Made by a program: the position numbers and the translations under genes. DNA of 64,000 nt from assembly GCA_017528825.1 (NCBI GenBank), contig JAFXOI010000003.1, forward strand, positions 1 to 64,000, read 5' to 3'. The notes below the pieces were generated by a model, which had not been told where the DNA came from, did no database searches, and saw only the letters and a list, made by a program, of their open reading frames with translations. This document shows positions 24,529 to 32,537 of this stretch, piece by piece (the stretch's first letter is position 1; the number at the start of each line of letters is the position of its first letter). This stretch comes from Elusimicrobiaceae bacterium (GTDB lineage Bacteria; Elusimicrobiota; Elusimicrobia; Elusimicrobiales; Elusimicrobiaceae).

Positions 24529-26169
24529 ATGGCAAAAAATGACCTCACCACGCGGAACTTGATGCTGGACAGTTTGAAACAATACGCCAAGAACCGCATC
24601 TCTCATGAGTTTATCCGTCAGCAAGACGCGAAAAACGAAATGCCTTTAGAAATTTTAAAAGAGATGTATGATCACGATATTTTGGGCATACATCTGCTCT
24701 TAATTCCGGAAGAATATGGCGGTCTTAGTGGCCAAACAACCGAAATTTACCGCGTTTGTGAGCAGTTGGCGCGCATTGATTTAGGAATTGCGACCGGTGT
24801 GTTCGCTACGTTTTTAGGCAGCGACCCTCTCAATGTGGGCGGTACGCCGGAACAGAAAGCCAAATGGTTCCAAAAAATTGCGCACGAGAATAAATTGGTG
24901 GCCTATGGAGCCACAGAAGCCGATGCCGGCTCTGACTTGGTTTCCTTGCGCACGCGTGCCGAGCGGGTGGAAAAGGACGGTAAAATTGTCGGTTATAAAA
25001 TCACCGGCAGTAAAATGTGGATTTCCAATGGCGGGGTGGCCGATATTTATACCGTGCTGGCTTTAGCTCCGGGCGGCCCGAGTTGGTTTATCGTAGAAAA
25101 AGGAACTCCGGGCTTTACCCAAGATGCCCACGAAGATAAACACGGCATCCGCCTGTCTAATACCGCAGGGCTGGCCTTTGATGAAGTATATGTGCCGGCA
25201 GAGAATTTAATTGGTTTAGAAGAAGGAAAAGGCTTTTTGCAAGCACAGGCTGTGTTTGGCTACACGCGTTTAATGGTGGCGGCCTTTGGTTTGGGCGGCG
25301 GCGAAGAGGCGGTGGAAACGGCCTTGCACTATGCCCAACAACGTATCCAAGCTGGCGGACCTTTGGCCCAAAAGCAAGGTTTTATGTTAAAACTCATTAC
25401 GCCGCACTATGTACGCTTTGAAGCGGCGCGAGCCTATATTGACTGGACGGCTAAACAGTTGGAAGTCAATAATCACGGGCTGGCTACCGAAGGGGCCATT
25501 GCAAAATTGTACGCCACCGAATCGGGCAACAAAGCGGCCGAAGATGCCATTCAGGCTATGGGCGGCTTTGGCTATACGAAAGAATTTGCGGTAGAGAAAA
25601 TCAAACGCGATGTCAAAATCACCTGCATTTATGAGGGTACCAGCGAAGTATTGGAAATGACCATTTTCCGCGGACGCTGGCAGGAACATTTGAAGAGCCG
25701 CGGCCAATACTATATTAAACAAGCTGAAGAATTTGAAGCCTTGCACGCCCAGTGCCCCGACGTGGGGGCAGACAGCGTGGCCCTTGGTTTTAGAGCCTTG
25801 GCGCGCGTGCTGGAAGATTGCCGTTTGCAAAAACTGACCCGTCACCAGTATATTACTTTTATGCTGGGAGATTTAATCAGCGAGGCGGAAGTGGCGGCCG
25901 TATTTGCCAGACAATGTGCCGAAGGAAAAGTGACCGAAGGCAGCCGCTTTGATTTGAACACGCTCAAAATTATGTCTCGCGTCAATGCCCGTTTGAGTGC
26001 TTTCAAAATTGCTACTGACGGCATGAAGTTGATTTTAGGTGTAGGGGCCGCTTCGGCGCAAGAACTGTCTCAAGCGGTCAACTTAGTCGGCATTGAAGAA
26101 AAGATGACCGGACTGATTAATGATGAAGATTTGGTATCAGCCAAACTTCGTGAAATTTTTAAGGCATAA
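24529..26169 (+). CDS. acyl-CoA dehydrogenase
   Basis: A 546-residue FAD enzyme. The first 375 residues are a standard acyl-CoA dehydrogenase: YGATEADAGSDLVSLRTRA and GYKITGSKMWISNGGVADIY (FAD/substrate binding), LAFDEVYVPAENLIG, and QAMGGFGYTKEFAVEKIKRDVKITCIYEGTSEV, in which the glutamate of IYEGT is the catalytic base of the medium/short-chain families. A C-terminal extension of about 160 residues is helical. It is followed by etfB and etfA, so the flavoprotein pair is its electron partner. It may run as an enoyl-CoA reductase, as in caffeyl-CoA or butyryl-CoA reductase complexes (inference from the ferredoxin-bearing EtfA). The acyl substrate is unknown. Ribosome site GGAG 7 nt upstream. 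Confidence 0.9.
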   Translation: MAKNDLTTRNLMLDSLKQYAKNRISHEFIRQQDAKNEMPLEILKEMYDHDILGIHLLLIPEEYGGLSGQTTEIYRVCEQLARIDLGIATGVFATFLGSDPLNVGGTPEQKAKWFQKIAHENKLVAYGATEADAGSDLVSLRTRAERVEKDGKIVGYKITGSKMWISNGGVADIYTVLALAPGGPSWFIVEKGTPGFTQDAHEDKHGIRLSNTAGLAFDEVYVPAENLIGLEEGKGFLQAQAVFGYTRLMVAAFGLGGGEEAVETALHYAQQRIQAGGPLAQKQGFMLKLITPHYVRFEAARAYIDWTAKQLEVNNHGLATEGAIAKLYATESGNKAAEDAIQAMGGFGYTKEFAVEKIKRDVKITCIYEGTSEVLEMTIFRGRWQEHLKSRGQYYIKQAEEFEALHAQCPDVGADSVALGFRALARVLEDCRLQKLTRHQYITFMLGDLISEAEVAAVFARQCAEGKVTEGSRFDLNTLKIMSRVNARLSAFKIATDGMKLILGVGAASAQELSQAVNLVGIEEKMTGLINDEDLVSAKLREIFKA

Positions 26170-26178
26170 GGAAACTGT

Positions 26179-26967
26179 ATGAATATCATTGTTTGTATTA
26201 AACAAGTACCTGATTCTGCACAAGTAAAAGTAGATCCGAAAACCGGCACCTTAATCCGCGCCGGTGTGCCCAGTATCTTAAACCCGTACGACCACTATGC
26301 ACTGGAAAAGGCCTTGGCCATTAAGGCCAAAACAGGGGCCAAAGTGACAGTACTGTCTATGGGACCCAATCAAGCCGTGGCGGTACTACGCTTGGCGTTG
26401 GCATTAGGCGCTGACGAAGGGGTGTTACTGTCTGACCGCGCTTTTGCCGGATCGGATACATGGGCTACTGCTTATGCCTTGGCAACGGCTGTCAAAAAAA
26501 TCGGCCAATATGATTTAATCTTATGTGGACAAATGGCTATTGACGGGGATACCGCGCAAACTGGTCCGGAAATGGCGTATCACTTAAACATTCCGCAAAT
26601 TACGTTCTGCGACGGGGTGGATAGCGACGGACAACGGGTCATTGTGAAAAAACTTATCGAGGGCGGTCACCAAATTATGGAGGCCGATTTACCGGTGCTG
26701 ATTACGATGACTATGCCGGTTGATTATGTGGCGAAATATCCGTCTTTCTTAGCCGCGCACAAAGCCCAAGATAAACAAATTTTTGTTTGGACCGCTGCCG
26801 ACATTCAAGCCGATGTGCATAAACTGGGGTTGGAAGGATCTCCGACCCGCGTGTCGCGCATTTTCCCGCCGGCGGTGCGTCAGAAAGGGGAAATGATTAG
26901 CGGTTCTGCCGAGGAAATGGCCGCTAAATTCATTGAAATTTTGAAAAAGGAGAGTTTTATCAAATGA
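26179..26967 (+). CDS. etfB: electron transfer flavoprotein beta subunit
   Basis: A 262-residue EtfB/FixA-family protein: NIIVCIKQVPDSAQVKVDPKTGTLIRAGVPSILNPYDHYALEKAL at the start, VTVLSMGPNQAVAVLRLALALGADEGVLLSD, and DLILCGQMAIDGDTAQTGPEMAYHL, the signature region. It binds the second flavin or AMP and pairs with EtfA. Overlaps etfA by 4 nt, 9 nt after the dehydrogenase gene. Confidence 0.94.
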   Translation: MNIIVCIKQVPDSAQVKVDPKTGTLIRAGVPSILNPYDHYALEKALAIKAKTGAKVTVLSMGPNQAVAVLRLALALGADEGVLLSDRAFAGSDTWATAYALATAVKKIGQYDLILCGQMAIDGDTAQTGPEMAYHLNIPQITFCDGVDSDGQRVIVKKLIEGGHQIMEADLPVLITMTMPVDYVAKYPSFLAAHKAQDKQIFVWTAADIQADVHKLGLEGSPTRVSRIFPPAVRQKGEMISGSAEEMAAKFIEILKKESFIK

Positions 26968-28160
26968 TTCAAGTATCTGAGAAATGTGTTGGTTGCGGTA
27001 AATGTGTCAGCACCTGTCCGTTTGGTGCACTCTCCTTGGTCAACCGTAAAGCGGTGCCGAGTGCCAGCTGTACCATGTGCGGTGCGTGCGTAGGCGTATG
27101 TCCGGTGAAAGCCTTATCTTTGCCGACAGCCGGTGCGGTTAAAAAAGATTTATCAGCCTACAAAGGAGTGTGGGCGTTTATTGAAATTGCCGATAACGGT
27201 CAAACCCAAAGTGTGCGTTCCGTTGGTTTAGAACTTTTAACCAAAGGGCGCGAACTGGCTGACCAATTAGGCGAAGAATTAGCCGCTGTAGTGATTGGTG
27301 ACGGAGTAGAAAAGTATTTCGCGGAATTATCCTCCTACGGGGCGGACAAGATTTATGCTGTCAGCGGTCCGGCTTATCACGATTATAATACCACCGCTTA
27401 TGCAAGTGCGCTGATTACTTTGATTAAAAAGTACAGTCCCAGCGTGGTGCTTTATCCGTCCACTTATATCGGGCGGGATTTGTCCCCGCGCGTGGCGGCG
27501 GAACTCTTTGTGGGGCTTACGGCCGATTGTACGGGCTTGTCCATTGCAGAGGGTTTATTAATTCAAACCCGTCCGGCTTTTGGCGGAAACATTATGGCGG
27601 ACATCAAATGTCCGGACTATCGCCCGCAAATGTCTACTGTGCGCCCGAATGTATTTAAGAAAGTGGTTACCCGCCCGGGTAGCATGGCGCAAGTGATTAG
27701 CGAGCCCATTGCCGTGCCGGTAGCGGCCGGAAAGGTACGCATTGTCAGCAAACATTTTGACCAAGTAACTGAAACCGAAAAACTGGATGAGGCCGAAGTA
27801 GTGATTGCCGGCGGCCGCGGTATGAAAGATGCGGCCGGTTTTGCGGTATTGGGTGAACTGGCTACCGAGTTGGGCGGCGCGGTGGGTGCTTCGCGCGCGG
27901 CTATTGATATGGGGTTACAACCCAAGGAAAAACAAATCGGTCAATCCGGCGTAACGGTGTCTGCCAAGTTGTACGTGGCGTGCGGAATTTCCGGCGCGGT
28001 GCAACACACCGTGGGGATTGAACATAGCGATGTCATCATCGGCGTAAACAAAGATGCCAACGCACCTATTTTCAATGTGTGCAAATATGGCTTTGTGGGT
28101 GATGCCCGGCAGTTGATGCCCAAAGTGGTAGCGGCCCTCAAAAAAGCCAAAGGAAAATAA
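26964..28160 (+). CDS. etfA: electron transfer flavoprotein alpha subunit with N-terminal ferredoxin domain
   Basis: A 398-residue EtfA with two [4Fe-4S] motifs at the N-terminus (CVGCGKCVSTCP about residues 9-20 and CTMCGACVGVCP about 37-48), then the alpha domain and the C-terminal FAD domain (VVIAGGRGMKDAAGFAVLGELATELGGAVGASRAAIDMGL, LYVACGISGAVQHTVGIEHSDVIIGVNKDANAPIFNVCKYGFVGDA). The ferredoxin extension is known from CarE of the electron-bifurcating caffeyl-CoA reductase complex and related EtfA proteins. Together with the neighbouring dehydrogenase this suggests NADH-dependent enoyl-CoA reduction coupled to ferredoxin reduction (inference). Confidence 0.93.
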   Translation: MIQVSEKCVGCGKCVSTCPFGALSLVNRKAVPSASCTMCGACVGVCPVKALSLPTAGAVKKDLSAYKGVWAFIEIADNGQTQSVRSVGLELLTKGRELADQLGEELAAVVIGDGVEKYFAELSSYGADKIYAVSGPAYHDYNTTAYASALITLIKKYSPSVVLYPSTYIGRDLSPRVAAELFVGLTADCTGLSIAEGLLIQTRPAFGGNIMADIKCPDYRPQMSTVRPNVFKKVVTRPGSMAQVISEPIAVPVAAGKVRIVSKHFDQVTETEKLDEAEVVIAGGRGMKDAAGFAVLGELATELGGAVGASRAAIDMGLQPKEKQIGQSGVTVSAKLYVACGISGAVQHTVGIEHSDVIIGVNKDANAPIFNVCKYGFVGDARQLMPKVVAALKKAKGK

Positions 28161-28175
28161 AAAATCTATTAGAAC

Positions 28176-28201
28176 AGGCGGAGCATTTTTGTTCCGCCTT
28201 T
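28176..28201. terminator. hairpin between convergent etfA and pilin genes
   Basis: Stem AGGCGGA/TCCGCCT with a 10-nt loop; the T-run is short (TTTCTC). Confidence 0.6.
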
Positions 28202-28202
28202 C

Positions 28203-28703
28203 TCATTGGAACATTTGACAGACACGTCTGCCACGTTCAGTAGTATGGCTACAGCCAATTTTTCCCGGGTATTCGGAGTGTTCAAGATAAAAGCCAATTT
28301 GAGCATCCCTTTGTTGTGAGCAAGTGGTATAATTATACATGCTTGTTGTTTCGTGAAAAGCAGGGCAGAAAACAAATTCCAACAAACCGGTAACCGTTCC
28401 GCTCAAACGTTGTAGATTGATATAACCCTCTTTGCAACCAAATAACATGTTGATATATAAATCTGGGCAAGTTTTGGTTATATCAATGTCCAATTGTCCT
28501 AAATCTTCGGCATATTTCCCATTTGCCATATAATATACTTCTTGTGCGTCTTTAATACTTTTTAGTGTCGGTATATATGTAGAGATGAGTGCTTTATCCC
28601 GTGCGGTCTGGTATTGCGGCAGCGCCACGGCGGCCAGTATGCCGATGATAAGGACAACGACAAGTAGTTCAATCAATGTAAATGCTTTAGGGTTGTGTTT
28701 CAT
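28203..28703 (-). CDS. type IV pilin-like protein
   Basis: A 166-residue pilin-like protein: leader MKHNPKA, prepilin site A|FTLIELLVVVLIIGILAAVALPQYQ, an alpha-1 helix (KALISTYIPTLKSIKDAQEVYYMANGKYAEDLGQLDI) and a C-terminal domain with several cysteines including IGCSHT and RRVCQMF. The ATG at 28703 has GGAACAGG as ribosome site; an in-frame GTG at 28733 would add ten residues and is not preferred. It follows leader RNA copy 3. Confidence 0.88.
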   Translation of the reverse strand: MKHNPKAFTLIELLVVVLIIGILAAVALPQYQTARDKALISTYIPTLKSIKDAQEVYYMANGKYAEDLGQLDIDITKTCPDLYINMLFGCKEGYINLQRLSGTVTGLLEFVFCPAFHETTSMYNYTTCSQQRDAQIGFYLEHSEYPGKIGCSHTTERGRRVCQMFQ

Positions 28704-28735
28704 ATCCTGTTCCTTTTCCTGTTTTTGAAACACAA

Positions 28736-28958
28736 CAAAAAAAGGCTCCTAAATTTGAACTCTTAGCACAGTGTCCAAAAATAACAGCCGTAGTTTATCG
28801 CAAAGCGATAAACATTCGGTACACAACACTGAGATTATAAGTTTCAGTGTGGTATACCTGATAACGAGCTGTCTTTGGCGTGCTAAGAACCTTGGCAGGT
28901 ACTCCGTCTCTTAAACGGTTCCAAAAACAGATTAAATTTTTACTATTTTACTAGTATA
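28736..28958 (-). ncRNA. structured pilin leader RNA, copy 3
   Basis: Occupies most of the gene-free stretch 28704-29037, on the minus strand. The extended -10 TGTTATACT lies at about 28961-28953. P1: 28930-28921 with 28878-28869 (10 bp including one G-U). Long-range helix: 28888-28880 (GTGCTAAGA as read on the plus strand) with 28769-28761 (TCTTAGCAC), 9 bp. A P4 hairpin with GGTATAC/GTGTACC and an inner CACACTGA/TCAGTGTTG; P5 GTTTATCGC/GCGATAAAC (28813-28805 with 28801-28793); conserved ACGGCTGTTAT (28791-28781). The final hairpin is less perfect (GGCT/AGCC plus an inner six bp) but ends in seven T. P1 3' arm plus flank (ACAGC..CGT) can also pair with ACGGCTGT. Confidence 0.72.
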
Positions 28959-28988
28959 ACAAATTTTCTTTTCATATTCGTAAAAATC

Positions 28989-29011
28989 ACCCCCGCAAAG
29001 TTGCGGGGGTG
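28989..29011. terminator. intrinsic terminator
   Basis: Ten-bp stem ACCCCCGCAA/TTGCGGGGGT, downstream of the minus-strand ferritin-like gene; minus-strand T-run follows (GATTTTTA). Confidence 0.7.
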
Positions 29012-29037
29012 GTTTCATAAAGCAGTACATTAGTTAC

Positions 29038-29550
29038 TTATTTTTTATTGCACTTACACAAATAGGCTATATCGTTTTGGATGTCTTCCAAATCTTGTTC
29101 GTGTTCCAGTTCTTCCTGTAAAATATGCCGTACCAAATGACCGGTAATCATATCTTTCCCACGTACATAGTCTAAGAGTTGTTTATATACGCATATGGCG
29201 CAACGCTCTCCTCTCACATTTTGCTCCAGTAGAGCCTCTACCCCCGGATCGGTCGGCGCCGCATAGCCGCAGTTGCTATGGTCTAACCAGTTTGTCGGAT
29301 CAATTTCCGGCGTGCCGCCCAGTTCAATAATGCGCGCGGCCAAACGCTGCGCGTGGTCCAACTCATCTTTGGCATGCTCTTCCAGTTCCGCTTGCACATG
29401 CTGACGCGGAATACCTACAGCTAGTTGCGCTCCTATCCAGTATTGATAATAGCTCAGCCACTCATCGCAATATGCTTTATTGAGCAGGCGGATTAGTTCA
29501 TCTGCGTTTAGTTTGGCTTTTTCTACCAGTTCTCTTGCTTTTAGTCCCAT
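29038..29550 (-). CDS. ferritin-like domain protein (bacterioferritin/Dps-like)
   Basis: A 170-residue, four-helix protein. Carboxylate patterns of a di-iron site are visible: CDEWLSYYQYW in helix 1, LEEHAKDELDHAQRL in helix 2, NVRGERCAICVYKQL in helix 3 and HILQEELEHEQDL in helix 4. It resembles bacterioferritin-like oxidoreductases or DNA-protecting ferritins used in iron storage or peroxide defence. The extra cysteines near the C-terminus (LCKCNKK) are unusual. Stands alone between terminators. Confidence 0.8.
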   Translation of the reverse strand: MGLKARELVEKAKLNADELIRLLNKAYCDEWLSYYQYWIGAQLAVGIPRQHVQAELEEHAKDELDHAQRLAARIIELGGTPEIDPTNWLDHSNCGYAAPTDPGVEALLEQNVRGERCAICVYKQLLDYVRGKDMITGHLVRHILQEELEHEQDLEDIQNDIAYLCKCNKK

Positions 29551-29640
29551 ACATACCCCCTAAATAATGGCAAACGTATTGCCCATAGGATTATTATAAG
29601 GATTTAACGTTTCCGGGCAAGCCGAAAAAATAATTAGAAA

Positions 29641-29667
29641 AGGAAACCCGCACGGGGCGGGTTTCCT
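29641..29667 (-). terminator. intrinsic terminator of symporter gene
   Basis: Eleven-bp stem AGGAAACCCGC/GCGGGTTTCCT; on the minus strand followed by TTTTCT. Confidence 0.8.
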
Positions 29668-29715
29668 GATACATCATGAATAGATTTGGGTAGGTGTTTG
29701 TAAGTAATAAACGGT

Positions 29716-31320
29716 TTATGAACCGGCTGCCAATCCTAATGAGGAGAAGATGACATACACCCCAAACACACATAGCACGATAGCTATGCTGACAATACCC
29801 ATTTTGTTCCAGGGGGTAGTATCCACCACATTTAGATCTTTATTGGCATCGTAGCGGCTTTGGCAAGGCCATAACTTCCCTGTTATATACATGAAGATAG
29901 CAGACACAGCAAATAAGATCGCTAAAATATGTAAGAAATGCAGCCCGGTTTTAATAACCCCTAATTGGGTTAATCCATAGCCAATCATGAAGAAGAAAAG
30001 GGTTACTTTGGCAGACCATGCCGGAGCTGTTTTGTTGAGCATACCCATAATAATCAAAGTAAAAATGGGCACATTGTAAAAACCATTTACCATTTGTAGA
30101 TAGTTAAACAGCCCGGAAGGAGCCATGGCAATCAACGGAGCAACACACATGGAGAAAATGGCTAACAAAATACCTACATATTTGCCTTTTCTAACCAGTT
30201 CATGATCGGTTGCTTGCGGATTGACCAGTGGTTTGTATACATTTAACATAAATAAGGTCGAGGTAGAATTTAGAGCTGCGTTAAATGAACTCAAAATGGC
30301 TCCAAACAATACGGCCGCAAAGAAACCGATTAAATAGAATGGAAGCACTTTATTGACTAACATCGGGTAGGCCATATCCCCTACTTTAAGGGGAGTGTCT
30401 TGGAAAATATGAAAGGCTACAATACCCGGTATGATTAAATATAAGGGGCCAAAAAGTTTGAAAATAGCGGCAAATAATAACCCTTTCTGCCCTTCTTTTA
30501 GGTTTTTAGCCGCCAAAGCGCGTTGAATAATAGTTTGGTTGCAACCCCAATAGAACAGGTTCACTAAAAACATACCGGTAAACATAGTGGCAAACGGTAC
30601 CGGATCCGTGGCACTGCCAATGGCGTTAAATTTTTCCGGATGGGCATGCACTACTTCCGTAATACCATTTATAATGTTTCCGTCTCCTACGTAGGCCAGT
30701 GCAAATAACGGCACCATTAATCCACCGATCAGTAAACCGATACCGTTTAACGTATCCGCAATGGCCATAATACGCAGTCCGCCAAAAACGGTGTACATAC
30801 ATCCCAAAATACCAATAGCTACCACTACTACAATAATAGCCATCATAGGAGATAAGTGAAAAGTACCCATAATATCAAAGATACCGCCCATACCGATAGC
30901 CCCTGAATAAAGCACCGTAGGCAGTAAAATTAATACATAACCTGCTAAGAATAAAAAGTTTACAAATTGTTTCGTGACATTATCGTAGCGTTCCCCAATA
31001 AAATCCGGGATGGTAGCGTACCCTTTTTTCAGATACCGCGGCAGGAAGAAAAATGCCACAATAATTAAGGCTAACGAAGCTCCCACCTCATAACCCATGC
31101 CGGACATATTAAACATATATCCTTGACCATTGAGTCCCACCATTTGTTCTGTAGATAAATTGGTGAGTAATAATGAGGCCGCAATTACCCATCCGGTCAG
31201 TCCTCTACCGGCTAAAAAATAGCCTTCAGAGGAAGAAGCATCTTTTTTGCGTGTCAAGTAATAGGAAATTGCTAACACAAGCAAAGTAAATCCTATAAAT
31301 GACGTAATAGTTAGTAGCAT
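29716..31320 (-). CDS. sodium:solute symporter (SSS family), probably galactose/glucose
   Basis: A 534-residue transporter with about 14 membrane helices and SSS-family patterns: YFLAGRGLTGWVIAASLLLTNLSTEQMVGLNGQGYMFNMSGMGYEVGASL near the N-terminus and GFFAAVLFGAILSSFNAALNSTSTLFMLNVYKPLVNP, which matches the sugar-transporting SGLT subgroup (Na2 site serines in SSFNAALNS). It is divergent from galM-galK-galT, so galactose is the likely substrate (context). Ribosome site AGGAG 5 nt upstream. Confidence 0.88.
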   Translation of the reverse strand: MLLTITSFIGFTLLVLAISYYLTRKKDASSSEGYFLAGRGLTGWVIAASLLLTNLSTEQMVGLNGQGYMFNMSGMGYEVGASLALIIVAFFFLPRYLKKGYATIPDFIGERYDNVTKQFVNFLFLAGYVLILLPTVLYSGAIGMGGIFDIMGTFHLSPMMAIIVVVVAIGILGCMYTVFGGLRIMAIADTLNGIGLLIGGLMVPLFALAYVGDGNIINGITEVVHAHPEKFNAIGSATDPVPFATMFTGMFLVNLFYWGCNQTIIQRALAAKNLKEGQKGLLFAAIFKLFGPLYLIIPGIVAFHIFQDTPLKVGDMAYPMLVNKVLPFYLIGFFAAVLFGAILSSFNAALNSTSTLFMLNVYKPLVNPQATDHELVRKGKYVGILLAIFSMCVAPLIAMAPSGLFNYLQMVNGFYNVPIFTLIIMGMLNKTAPAWSAKVTLFFFMIGYGLTQLGVIKTGLHFLHILAILFAVSAIFMYITGKLWPCQSRYDANKDLNVVDTTPWNKMGIVSIAIVLCVFGVYVIFSSLGLAAGS

Positions 31321-31365
31321 TTTATCTCCTAGTTTTATAATTTTTTTCTCTGATACAATCGACTT

Positions 31366-31459
31366 ACTAGCGAATAGGCCTATATTAGACAGAGGACTTA
31401 TCGGTCCGGCAATATAGGCTCGCTACTCTCATTGTAGATATAAAAAAATGATTCGTCAA
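31366..31459 (-). promoter_or_regulatory. symporter promoter and 5' mRNA hairpin; shared 12-nt operator-like repeat
   Basis: Minus-strand promoter TTGACG (31459-31454), 17-nt spacer, TACAAT (31436-31431). The message would start at about 31425 and enter immediately a hairpin: AGCGAGCCTATATT pairs with AATATAGGC...TCGCT across a 24-nt loop (31425-31366). The sequence TATATTAGACAG inside it (31381-31392) recurs at 31557-31568, just before the galM -10/start, so the same protein could act on both divergent promoters (inference). Confidence 0.55.
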
Positions 31460-31584
31460 CTGTAAATTAAGCCAGGTCTACTTGACTTTTGGAGTTGTTA
31501 ATATAATAATGAAAATAGGGGATAATAGGTAATGGCTGATTAAGGTATGTTTTTGTTATATTAGACAGTATAAATTGCGTTCTT

Positions 31585-32520
31585 ATGAAGAAAATTTATA
31601 AAGGTTTAGAAGCCCATATAATAGAAAATGAAAATCTGCAACTTACTTTTTTACCGCAATATGGTTGTAAGTTAGCTAGTTTAATTTCTAAAAAAACAGG
31701 ACGGGAATTCTTGTTTCAATCCGCGCTGGAAAAATTGATTATTCCTTCTTATGGGGCATCTTTCTCAGCTTATGATTCCAGCGGGTTTGACGAAGTTTTC
31801 CCATCGATTGATGCGTGCCCTTATCCGTCCGGACCTTTTCAGGGAACCCCTATCCCGGACCACGGGGAGATATGGGCGCTTCCTTGGCAAGTGATTTATG
31901 AGGAGCGGGAAAATAAAATCAAAGCACTTGTGCATAGCCAAAGGCTTGCGTATATTTTCTCCAGGGAAGTTACTGTTGAAAAAAATGAAGTGTTATTTTC
32001 CTATTGTGTCGAAAATACGGCCGACTCCGCATTTGAATTTATTTGGACCCCACATTGCCTGTTGCAATGTTCCCCAGCCACTCGTCTCTTAATTCCGCCG
32101 GAATTAAATCAAATTATAACTGTTGAGCATGCCACAAAACATTTGGGCCCATGGGGAACCATTCATTCGTATCCTATCACAACGGATGTTTGCGGCCAAA
32201 CACTTGATTTGGCGGCTACAGAGCCGGTCAGTGCACATAATTGTGAGAAATTTTATTTTACTGCCCGCAATTTGGCGGGGTGGTGCGGAATTGAACATAC
32301 AGATACGCATGAGCGATTGATTTATAGCTATCCGGCAGACAAAATTCCCTATTTAGGGGTATGGAAAACGCAAGGAGGATACCGCGGAGATTATAATATT
32401 GCCTTGGAGCCGTGTACCGGTATCTATGATGACTTGTATGTAGCTCATAAAATGGGTCGGGTAGCCGTGCTTGCTCCCAAAGCAACACAAAAGTGGACGC
32501 TGAAAATGACACTATCTTGA
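31585..32520 (+). CDS. galM: aldose 1-epimerase (galactose mutarotase)
   Basis: A 311-residue mutarotase-fold protein. The catalytic layout is visible: GEIWALPW preceded by DH, ENTADSAFEFIWTPHCLLQC (catalytic His) and YNIALEPCTGIYDD (catalytic Glu). It interconverts alpha and beta galactose and feeds galactokinase. The ATG has no ribosome site; TATAAA at 31569-31574 lies 10 nt upstream, suggesting a very short or absent leader. First gene of galM-galK-galT. Confidence 0.85.
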   Translation: MKKIYKGLEAHIIENENLQLTFLPQYGCKLASLISKKTGREFLFQSALEKLIIPSYGASFSAYDSSGFDEVFPSIDACPYPSGPFQGTPIPDHGEIWALPWQVIYEERENKIKALVHSQRLAYIFSREVTVEKNEVLFSYCVENTADSAFEFIWTPHCLLQCSPATRLLIPPELNQIITVEHATKHLGPWGTIHSYPITTDVCGQTLDLAATEPVSAHNCEKFYFTARNLAGWCGIEHTDTHERLIYSYPADKIPYLGVWKTQGGYRGDYNIALEPCTGIYDDLYVAHKMGRVAVLAPKATQKWTLKMTLS

Positions 32521-32537
32521 CCGGTAAGGAGAAGAGT

